From Neopestalotiopsis rosae (Eukaryota > Ascomycota > Sordariomycetes > Amphisphaeriales > Sporocadaceae): a stretch of 64,000 nt of DNA. The stretch spans positions 7,502,001 through 7,566,000 of the forward strand of contig JALGAS010000002.1 of assembly GCA_023078685.1 (NCBI GenBank), written 5' to 3'. The notes beneath the pieces are model-generated. The model was not told the origin of the DNA and ran no database searches. It saw only the letters and a list, made by a program, of their open reading frames with translations. A program made the position numbers and the translations under genes. Each line of letters starts with the position of its first letter. The first letter of the stretch is position 1. This document shows, one piece after another, positions 22,564 to 33,022 of the stretch.

Positions 22564-23738
22564 ATGGCTCGTTACTTTTCCACAGTTGCCCTCCTGGCAA
22601 TCTCTCTGATGGGGGGTGTCATGGCTCACCCTGGCGCCGACATCGAGGCTGAAATCGCCGCCCGCGCTGCCTGGCAGGCCGATCCCGAATACCGCTCTCT
22701 GAAGTCTTGCGAGGCCAGCATCAAGGCGCGCGACTCCAAGCTGGTCGATGCTCGCATTGAAAAATTCTCAAAGCTCCGTGAAAAGCGCGGCATGGAGAAG
22801 CGCAGCTTCCGCGATGTTCTCCTCACTAGCCACCACTCCAACAAGACCGTCACCCCAGACTCCACCCCCGAGGAGATCTTTGGCTCCGACAACTCCTGCA
22901 TCTTGCAGCCCCAGGTTGGTGTTGCTCTTAGCGAAGCATGACTCTTGAAAATACTGACACCATGTCCAGGTCACCGAGGGCCCTTACTGTAAGTCATTGA
23001 CTGGTGTCATGTCATGCTCTTAGTCTCTTCCCGCTCTAACATGCTTAGGGGTCTCTGGTGAGCTCGTTCGCCAGGATATCACTGATGCAGAGCCCGGTGT
23101 TCCTTTGACTTTTGATGTCCAGCTCATCGACACGACCACCTGCGAGCCCCTCTCGAACGTTGCGCTTGAAGCTTGGTACTGCAACTCCACTGGTGTCTAC
23201 GGTGGTGTCCAGGCCCGTGGCAATGGCAACCCCAACGACCCCGACAGCCTGTACAACACTGCCCTCCGTGGCATCCAGTTCAGTGACGACGACGGTATTC
23301 TGTCCTTCGACGCTATCATGCCCGGACACTACACTGGCCGTGCTGTCCACATCCACAGTAAGTATCCCCTTGGTCGAGTCTACTCAGCACAAATAGCTAA
23401 GCCACTTGCTAGTCATGGCCCACATCGATGCCACGACCCTCGCCAACGGCACCATTGGTGGTGGCCACGTCGCTCAGGTTGGCCAGCTCTTCTTCGACCA
23501 GACTCTGAACCAAGCCGTCAATGAGGTCTCACCCTACAGCACCAACACCCAGTCCTTCACGGTCAACTCGAAAGATGGTATCATGGCTCAGGAGGCCGCC
23601 ACCTCGGACCCAGTCCTCCAGTACGTCTACCTCGGTGACAGCGTTGAGGATGGTATCTTTGCATGGGCCACTGTCGGTATCAACCCCAACAAGGTCATCA
23701 ACCCCAAGGCTGCTGCCCACTACAGCGGTCCTGCTTAG
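22564..23738 (+). CDS. Secreted intradiol ring-cleavage dioxygenase
   Basis: Extracellular Fe(III) dioxygenase of the catechol/protocatechuate type, 334 aa. Exons are 22564-22914, 22970-22988, 23049-23357 and 23413-23738; the second exon is only 19 nt and encodes VTEGPY plus one base. A signal peptide is clear (MARYFSTVALLAISLMGGVMA, then HPGAD). Expected iron ligands are Tyr174 (NSTGVYGG), Tyr218 (PGHYTGRA), His224 and His226 (AVHIH). The usual D-x-W-H-C-N block reads LEAWYCN, so the histidine is a tyrosine. A 90-residue charged N-terminal part precedes the catalytic domain, as in other fungal secreted members. The likely role is oxidation of catechols from plant material or host defence phenolics. 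Introns have canonical ends and start phases match. Confidence 0.93.
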
Positions 23739-24407
23739 ATGCAGTATTCTTTTCACAAGACCACGCCAAGTCAAGGGCACCTGAGCGTTCTTGACATTGG
23801 ATGTCGCAGATCAGTACTTTTCCAAAAACCAAGATTGCCATCATAGCTTCCGTGGATGGCAGCCGCTTTTCTTGCCAGAATGTACATGATAGTTTCTAGC
23901 AAGAGTAACACGGAAACAAATCCCATTTGGGTCAACCCAATGATTTTACTTCCCAGACATCATTACCTGGAGTGTATCAGCAAATGATTGAGGTATCCAT
24001 CAAGTCGAGTCTGATCAGTAAACTGTAGCTCAAGTTTCGTCATAACTAAAACCTAAGAGGCAGACCTTTTACATACAGGGTGTTCTCATATGAAGCAGCC
24101 GAGAGCCGTCGAAGTGAAGTGGCCTCTATCATTCGATGCGGTGGCGATGGATACTCAGTGCCACACAGATTCCCCGTTTCCAGTCTCGGGTTTCAATGAT
24201 CGAGGCATGCTGCAGATCGTAGTATTCTGTGGAAATCCATGCACGTACTAGTGCACTGCAAAACCTAGAGAGCAGGCTTGATTACGTTTATAAAACGCCA
24301 AGGCGCGTTGTTTGGGTTGCATGAATTTTATTTTTTGTTTTTTTCTGTTTTCTTGGTGCGTTTTGTTATATACTCATACTCGTCAAACCTGCACAAGACT
24401 GTCCCGA
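23739..24407. other. Convergent 3' region between dioxygenase and XRN1
   Basis: Two genes converge here. The stretch holds both 3' untranslated regions; no further gene is visible. Confidence 0.5.
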
Positions 24408-27400
24408 CTAAGCTGTCTGCTCTTGCGCAGCACCACCTCTACCTCGAGAAGGACCACCCCTGCCCCTCGATCCGCGTCCTCTGCCACGTCCACGGCCACC
24501 GTGGTTCAGATTCGTCGGCGGTGGGACAGCGTTGTACCCGCCCTGGGCTGGAGGAGCTCCCATGGGCTGCGTACCCGTGGCTTGCGCTTGGGTATGGGTA
24601 TTATACAACGTGCCACCGCCCCGACCACCCCTGCCTCCACGACCACCACGAGCCGGTCCATTTGAGTGTTGCTGATTATGACCAGGGGCCGGTCGATACA
24701 CCAGATTAGCTGATTGCAGGTGGGGAGCCACGTTCGTGTCTGCGCCTTGGGGGTGGCCACCTCTGCCTCTGCCTCGGTGTCCTTGCACTACTCCAGTATA
24801 ACTTCCGTGGAGGGCCCCAGGGGCAGGTGCCTCTCTGTACGAGTGCCCATTCTGCGACACGTATTTTCCATTGGGGCGGTTCCCCGAGGCCGTGGCCGAG
24901 AAGGGCTGGCTGGACTGGGAAGGTTGCTGGCGTCTAGCATTGCTGGTAGCCAGCAGCTGGGGGTAGGTGGTGTTCAGAACTGAATTTGCTGGCACTACTC
25001 CTCCACGGAAAGCAGAGCATCTCTCGTTCAGAGAAGATCCGCCCATGAATGTTTGGTCAAAGAGGACGTCCAACATGGGGGTGCTACCAATGTTGCTAAT
25101 ACCAACCACGGTGCCTTTCAAGCCGATGGGCACTTTGCCCGAGTCCTGTACATAGACAACACGGTCTCCAAGAGTAAACTGCTGGTTACCCAGTCGCTGC
25201 TCGACATCTTGAGGTCGAATCAGCGCGTTCCTAGGTACATCATTCATCACTCGAATGACAGGCTGTGGTGCATCCGCAAACAAGACATCCACAGCTTGTT
25301 CAATGCTTCGAACTGCATCGGAGTCGAGTTGTTCCGCCTCTAGAGGAACCTTTTCAAAGTTGCCTCTGTCAGTATTCTTGATCCAAGCACCCATTTCCTT
25401 GATCCTTTGACTAGCATAGCTGGGATCCGGGAATATGTCTGTCTCATTAAGCTCGCTACCCTGAGGGTTGTTCTTGATCGCCTGGAAGAAATCAGGGAAC
25501 GCTGCAATGTACTCAGCAATCAACTGCACAGCTGCAGGGCTGAACTCCCAGCCGGTCTTGGACTTTCGAGAATAGCCAAGGACCTTCTGCTTCCTGGCCT
25601 CAAATTTCAGATTGAGGCCAAGGTTGACACGCATTCCACCAATAGTCTGCACAAAGAAGGACGCAGTAATCTTGCTCAGTACCAGTGGCGGCATCCTCAA
25701 CTTTTGAGCTAGCGAGTAGGACGGCCAATAAGGATTGTCTCGCTCAGCCTGCTGAATGATTGATTTGGCAAAGCTTGGTTCTGCCTTGACAAATCGATCC
25801 AACTTGGGGGCCAACTCGTCCGCTTCGGCGGCCTCAAGGTTAGGTTTCATGATATAGAGAGAAGTGACAATTTTGGCGCGATTGCTGCCGTGTCCAGCAA
25901 TCTCGACTGGTCGACCGTACACGGGCCGCAGTACCTCTCGCGGGAGCGGACCGAGCGCTTTGGCGTGCTGAGAGGTCTTGGCCCATGACTCAAAGTCTCG
26001 ATCGCGTACAGCATCACCCAAATAGAAGACACGAGACTTGAGAGGATACTCTTCCTCGATAGGAAGAGCAGCCTTCTCAATGAACCGTTGGTCCTCACTG
26101 ACAACTTCGTCCACGATCACCTGAGAGGGATAATCGGTTTCGACGCCGGGAATTGAGCCGTACTCCTTGACCAATGCACCTGCATCAGTCTTGGTAAGGC
26201 CTTTGAGCATATCCACATGGACCATGGACTCCACGTTTCCGATGATGATTCCTAGCCTGGTGCTGTAGAAGGATTCAATGCGATCAGCCTTGGAGCTCCA
26301 GTCATCAATCTCTTTGCCATGGTGATTGCGAGTGACCACCTGCCCTGAATCATCTTCGGCAAGTGTATAATCAAACAATTCGTCTGAAACTCGTACAATC
26401 TTTGCTTCCTGCAAGAAAGGATATCCCACAAAACATCTCTTGCCCAGCTTGGCCTTTGCAGATTCGACTCGGCTCCGTGCCTCAATATCTGAGAGCGTGA
26501 CAACCATGCTCTCATTACGGCTTTCCTGTTGGAAGACCTTGACGCCATGGAAACCTAGAGCAGCATTGTACGGCAACGTTGCAAGACTGGGAAATCCTGC
26601 TAGAGCCTCAATCTTGAGTTTTGCCCCAGGAACGAGACCCCGGTACAGCTCAAGTCCGTCGGCCACTGGTAAGTCGTAGATGTTCTCCACGACTTTGCAA
26701 TGCTGGACATCAGGAAACTCGCCCGTCAGCGAGGAAGGATAAGTATAGTCCAACGTGCGATCGTATGTGAACTTTAGCGTGACGCCAAAGCTGTTTCTGG
26801 CCTTTTCGTCATCAGACAGAAGATCATTCTTCGTGGCCATGGCTGAAAGTAGACGTTGCTCGTCGATGAAAGGGATCTTAACAACTGCTTCCCACTCCAT
26901 TTTCTTGCCATTCATGTCAAGTTCGAAATCTCGTGGATAGAAGTCAATGATTGGTGAGTTCGGATCGGTCATCAAAGGATGATATACTGTTGGGACAATT
27001 TTCTTGCTTCGGTCTGGCAAGACACCCATGAGCTGTTCATAAGGATGGAACGGCTGACCCAACTTGAAGTTCAGATCTGCGCCGAAGCCCTTTGTGACAT
27101 CTAGTACATGTTAGCAGAGTTGATGATATGATGAATAAGACAAAAAGGTTGACCGGGTCGTACCAGAAATCATCGGGGAGTAGTGAGAAGCGTAGTACCA
27201 AGGCCATGACGCCACACCCTGATAGTAGTAGTACAGCACCCATTGCAACCCCTGAACATAGTTCTCGCAAAGCTTGCGCAACTCTGGTTCCTTGGTCGCA
27301 GGTGTCCATTCTTCGAACTTCTGGGCGTAGTACTTCTCCTTCCACTCGAGGAACTTCTCCTTGTACTTGACTTGCATGGAGGCTTGAGCCTCCTCGGGCG

Positions 27401-28937
27401 TCTCGTCAATGATCTGAGCGTTATCAAAACGCTTCATGACGCGGAGAAGTGCCAAGTGTCCTTCCTCCTCTTCGTCATCATCCTCGCCGTCACCGTCGGC
27501 CTTAGCGGGCATGGACAATAGCAGATGACGTTCGCCATCTTCATCCTCGGAAGTGCGCCACTCAACGTGAAGACTGTCAGCAGCATCCTGGACAAATTTA
27601 CGATCGGCGGCAGCGAGCTTGGTGCCCAAGTCAAGGTCACCTCCTGGGCGCTTCTGTATATACTTGCGAATCTGCTTCCAAAGATCCTTTTGGGGCGTTG
27701 TCATAATGACCTTGCCCTTGGCTTTCGTGATTGTTTCCGCCTTGGCTTCTACTGCACGTTTGCTTCTGAGCCATTTCTCGTCCGAGTTTTCATGCTCGAA
27801 ATGGCGGGTTTCCTCCTTGGACAATTCTTCCAGCAGCAAGCCAAGTCGTGACAGGTTGATAACACCGCCCTCATTGATATACCCCTCGGTCTGGGGTAGA
27901 ATCTCCTTATATATGCGAAACATGGTAGCCAGCGCACCTTCATTGATGTGTAAGTATGGCAAATTCGGCAAGAAATCGTTTCCGACAAAGAAAGCCATCA
28001 AGATGAAATCGTCAATGACCCGCTCCATATCGAATGCAAAGGGCAAGGCTCCTTCCTTTTTCAAGTCCTGGAATTCCAATTCCAAGTACTCACGAACAAT
28101 ACAAAGATGCATGAGGTAGAAATTTTGATGTTCCAACTCCTTGGATTTGTTTTTCGACGCACGACCAAATGTGACCTCCTCTCTCAGCAAGCAAAAATGA
28201 GGATCGTGACTGAGCAGACCCAGCATGATAAGATCAGCATCTAGACCGTATAGACAGTGTCGCACATTTGGGTCATAGTCGGGTTGCGCCTTGGCATTGC
28301 GGATGTACTCCATGATCTTGTGCTCTCCCTCGCCAGGCACTTCGTGACCAGACAAGACGATATCACAGCCTTGCCAGTCCTTGTCCTCGGAAACTTTCTT
28401 TGCAATGAAGTACTTGAGATGCTGAGTCAATTTCTGCATGAACTCAGTTCCTGGCGTAATGCAATTGCTGTCAAAGGCCTCCTCCTTGGGCATTTCGACA
28501 CCCTCGCGAATAGCCTTGTCACGGGCCTTTTCGGCATCGAGCGCAGTTCGGAAACGGCGGGCACGTTGCTGATTCATCTTTGCGCGGGGTGCAACGCCAT
28601 CAATAGCCATGAAGAAGAGTTTCTGCGGCTTGATGGTGCCGAAAAGATGCTCAATGTAATTGAAGATGCGAATGAACATTTCTTTCTCGCTGAGGCGGTA
28701 GGTGGCATCGTCACTATCCTTGTGTGTGCAGTTGTGGATGATGCCGTTCATATCAAGGTATAGGTTGTCGAATTCAGGGATTCGGTTCTCAGCAATGAGC
28801 TGAGAGATGGCCGGATAACGCTCCGAGAGCCATCTGAAGAACTTGGGAACACTGTATATGGAACATCAGCGGTTTATTACAAAACATGGAATGCGACAGT
28901 CGCGCATCAACATATTGCATAGGCAGACGAACCCCAT
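24408..28937 (-). CDS. XRN1: 5'-3' exoribonuclease 1 (Xrn1)
   Basis: Main cytoplasmic 5'-3' mRNA decay nuclease, 1461 aa. Exons are 28933-28937 (5 nt, ATGGG), 27164-28851 and 24408-27100; they join to MGVPKFFRWLSERYP, the universal Xrn start. The XRN_N nuclease domain shows LYLDMNGIIHNC, the acidic block HEVPGEGEHKIMEYIR, YGLDADLIMLGLL and FVGNDFLPNLPYL. The long helical region ends in the conserved QGLQWVLYYYYQG and ASWPWYYASHYSP. The D1/SH3-like domains follow, for example QFTLGDRVVYVQDSGKVPIGLKGTVVG. The last 170 residues are low complexity with Gly/Arg repeats (GRGRGRGSRGRGG) and Gln/Pro, likely RNA or partner binding. The second intron has GTACGA and TACTAG ends. Confidence 0.95.
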
Positions 28938-29947
28938 GATTGGTCGCTAGGCTGGGCTTGCAGCCAAAGCTACCAGATTATAAAGTGCACAATGGTGTTT
29001 ATACACTATCGAAATGAAGAGATCGGCCTTGGTACTCGAGGCTGCTTCTCAAAAGATCATGCACCTGAAATGGCTGATACAATTCTTGCGCAGCTCGGCT
29101 GCGGAAACGAAGTGATCGCAATGCCAGGGAGGGGCAAGAATTAGAGAAAATGGTGGCAACAAGGACAATGATTCTACCCAGGTATGTATTTAGGGCGAAA
29201 TATAGAATCCTAAACTCCGAGGGGAACCTATAAGGAAGGAAAAGTATTGCAAACTGAAGTTGACAAAGATCCCGCGTAGCACATTGGGACTTTTCTGTCA
29301 AAGTCGAGGCCAACGTGTGTGGGCGTTGCAGGTTTGGAGGTTGCAGAGATTAGGTTGGGTAGGTAGGCGGGACGGAGTGGTGAGACCAACAAGTCAATGA
29401 CTCTGTCGATGGGCGGCAAATAGAGGGTCGGCGAGGAATAATCGAGTCGGTCATTGACTTTCCCGACACAAGGCTGAGCTTCTAAGGGGTCTGTGCCCAC
29501 TGAACAGGGACGCAGAATCCCTAAAGCTTTGGTTCGTTACCCCTGCGCCGCTCAGAAACCCACTCAATGTAGTGTACAGTGCCGTTGCCGGTAATTATCC
29601 GAACTCGTAGGTTGAAGGATAGGCGGGGTTTGCAAATCGGACACCCAGCTGATGTAAGACTGACACCAAAACTAAAACAGCAAAGCCCAGTCAGTTTCTG
29701 CCTTAGCGCGGTCAGATGCCAATTGGAAGTGTTCCGTACCTTGGGTAGCTCTTGACCACTTTACGCGAACCGCGTCTTTGGCTTGGAAGCTTTTCCCATG
29801 CTTGTTTGACTTTCAATCTGCAATCCCACCAACGTTGCCAACCCGCGGGACTCAATTCACGCGCAAGACGCTCGTCTATTTCTCACTTCTGCAAGGCGTA
29901 AGGTTCAAATATTATCAAATTGCCGGCGGCCGTCACTTTCGCACAGC
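28938..29947. promoter_or_regulatory. Divergent promoter region of XRN1 and the RbAp48-type gene
   Basis: About 1 kb between two divergent start codons. No gene is seen in it. The last 150 bp before 29948 are likely 5' leader of the WD40 gene. Confidence 0.45.
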
Positions 29948-31436
29948 ATGGCGCCTGCTCCGATCGTCGAGGACGTCGATAGTCAGTTCTCGTTCTCCCC
30001 ACCAACGATTCTCGCAAACGGCGCTGACCTTGCTAACAGTGGATGTTCCTACCTATGGCGGCGAGGAAGACGATGAAGCACAGAGAATCATCAATGAGGA
30101 ATACAAGACTTGGAAAAAGAATGCACCTTTTCTCTACGACATGATCCTTAGGTATTTAGCCACCTTATTCTCCTTGCCTCCCTCTCAAGTTCGTCTGCTG
30201 ACCAGCTTGTCCAAGCACCGCACTGACCTGGCCAACCCTTACCGTCCAATGGTTTCCTGATGTCAAGGAGCCAGAGGGAAGAAACGTGCGGATTCACAGA
30301 GCTCTCATTGGAACTCACACCTCGGACGACAAGCAGAACTACCTTCAGATCGCCGAAGTGGAAATTCCCAAGGACATTCGGCCCAACCCGCGCGACTACG
30401 ATGAGGAACGAGGAGAGATTGGTGGTCATGGCAAGGGCGATAAGACTGCCATGAAGTGGAACATTGTTCAAAAGATTGACCATCCCAGTGAGGTCAACAA
30501 GGCTCGCTACTGCCCGCAGAACCCTGATCTTATCGCGACATTGACCAGCAACGGCAATATCTTGATCTTTGACCGGACCAAGCACAGCAACACTCCTAAT
30601 GGAAAGGTCAACCCCCAGATTACTCTTGAAGGCCACGAAAAGGAGGGCTTTGGTCTCTCGTGGAATCCCCACGTCGAGGGTTCACTCGCTTCCGGCAGCG
30701 AAGACCAGACTGTGCGCTTGTGGGACCTCAAATCGTTGGAGTCGGGCAAGACCACACTGAATGCTTCACGAATCTATACGCACCACACAAATGTCGTCAA
30801 TGACGTACAGTACTCTCCAATTTGTCAGCACTTTGTTGGCACTGTCTCGGACGATTTGACGCTTCAGATCCTCGATACGCGCCAATCGTCCACGACGCAA
30901 GCTGCCCTCGTAGCCAGATATGGTCACACTGAACCCATCAATGCGCTCGCATTTAACCCTACCAGCGAGTCCCTGGTGGCCACGGCATCTGGTGACAACA
31001 CCATCGGAATCTGGGATCTGCGCAATGTCAAGGAAAAGGTGCACACTTTGGAGGGACACCAGGATGCCGTTACTGCCATTGCTTGGCATCCACATGAAGC
31101 CGGCATTCTTGGAAGCGCCAGTTACGATCGCAGAATAATATTCTGGGACCTGGCTCGTGTGGGCGAAGAACAGCAGCCAGACGACCAGGAAGATGGTGCT
31201 CCGGAGCTGTAAGTCGTCAATGATCTCATCGCTTTTGCTATTAGCACTAACCAGCATCAAGGTTATTTATGCACGGTGGCCACACGAACCACCTGACTGA
31301 TTTCTCATGGAACCAGAATGAGCCCTGGCTAATGGCTTCGGCCGCTGAAGACAATATGCTGCAGATCTGGAAGGTAGCAGACTCGATCGTGGGCAAAGAT
31401 GATTCCGATATCAACCTCGATGAAATGGGTCGATAG
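29948..31436 (+). CDS. Histone-binding WD40 protein, RbAp46/48-Msi1-Hat2 family
   Basis: Chromatin protein that binds histone H4/H3 as subunit of CAF-1, HAT-B, Rpd3 and PRC2-type complexes; 437 aa. Exons are 29948-29981, 30040-30151, 30216-31208 and 31262-31436. The N-terminal helix that contacts H4 is present (INEEYKTWKKNAPFLYDMILS, joined by splicing to TALTWPTLTVQWFPDV). The signature LIGTHTSDDKQNYLQIAEV follows, then seven WD blades including GFGLSWNPHVEGSLASGSED, HTEPINALAFNP and HEAGILGSASYDRRIIFWDL. The last exon completes blade seven (HTNHLTDFSWNQNEPWLMASAAEDNMLQIWK). The third exon acceptor is placed at 30215 because only this restores LS-TALTW. I cannot say whether it is the CAF-1 or the Hat2 paralogue. 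Confidence 0.93.
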
Positions 31437-33022
31437 AGTAATCTTCGCCCAGAGTCCAGGGTGATCCAGCCTCGTCCACGCAACCCCTCAGAGCAAGCGT
31501 TCTCGTTCAATCGAGGGTTGAGCGAGTCTTTTCCAAGCTGTGGACCGGCAAGAGGTGGAAGAGCTGAATGGTGGTGGTCAAATTTTTGATACCCTGAGTT
31601 CGAGTAGTCATACCGCAAGCTACAATGCTTGTTCTCAGTGGTTTGACCATGAATAGTGTAATATTGTTGTATGACTGGCACATGTTATGAACTGGGCCAC
31701 TCCTAAAAATGAGACATGATTCCGAACGTTTCCGTATCTGAGGATCCATCACATGATTGTCAGGAAAGTGTAGTGAAGGAGCGCAATGGCTTGAATTGAC
31801 ATTTACTGGACGATTACTGCTTTGAAACATCTACAACCCATGTCAAGAGCTCAAGTACTCTGGCTGCACCGCTTTTGCAGACTGGATGGCGTTCCAATGT
31901 CCAACGGTCTGCTCAAGGAGTGTATTCTTGCCGGGCACCTTGCCGAGAATATCCACAATGGAAATGTTGGACCAGCAAATGTTGACAAGGCGCAGACGAA
32001 CAATGTCATTCTCTTCTGGCTAGGTTTTGGGAGTCGTATAATCAAAGCCTCTCCCCATTGTCTGGGCAAGTGGAATAATCAATGCACCACGAGGATGTTT
32101 CAAAGTATGCAAGCTGGATTGTTCCACTTGCATGCCCTGATTGTTCTAGTTGCATACCCGATTGTTCAAAGTGGGTCCATCAATTCCTATAATCGCCCAG
32201 CAACGGTCGTTGAAGCTCAACCAGGTGTCTGGTTGACGTTGACAGCGGTCTGTTGCTGTAAATCAACGAAGACCTTGATGACCGTGGTGGTTGAATCACC
32301 GTTATTTTTTCTTCCCCGTTTTCCTTCTTGAGTGTGCGCAGCCCGCCTGCCTTTTCAAGTTGGAGTATTTCGCTGACAAGGTAATTGGCAATATACATGC
32401 CAGACACTTTTGGCAGCGTAGATCTCTGCTTCGTTGTGTTATACGTGACGTCTGCTTGCTGCACGTATTTGTTGAAAAGGTATGCATTATCCGATTTCCC
32501 TTTCCTTCATCATCAATGCGTTTTCCGTTGGCATTACATGTAAATTGTGCCACGATTGCATTACTCGAACCTCACTCTCCAACGCGTTCTTATTGAGAAG
32601 GATGATATATGAGCTGATAAGTCTACAGCCCTTACACATTGTGGACAAAAAAAGCCAACTGTGTGATCTCATTTCTCGGGGGCCAGTTTCTGGTTTTCTG
32701 CGGACTCTACTTATAGACTCTGACAGATACAAGGACGTAACAGTGAGTTCTGGAACCCTACTTGCAGTATTTCGAAAACGTAATTCGTACTAAATTCAAC
32801 ATGAGACAGGGCTCCGGACATTTCCAACCGAGGACTCTCTTTGGGACTTACGATCACCGCAGCGGTCTCAGTGATATAATAAGAAGAAATCCCAGATAAA
32901 TGACCGTCCACTGAACACATACATTCCTGGCCCCCTCTCTGCCTCTCCCTGTGAGCCCCTTCATTTTCACTGGAAAAAGACTTAAAGATTGTTCCACCCC
33001 ATCGGGCGAACACTTTCCAATC
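31437..33022. other. Intergenic, no gene recognised
   Basis: 1.6 kb with only short frames and no domains. The end is promoter and leader of the F-box-like gene; its frame is open upstream of 33023 but lacks an ATG there. Confidence 0.45.
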
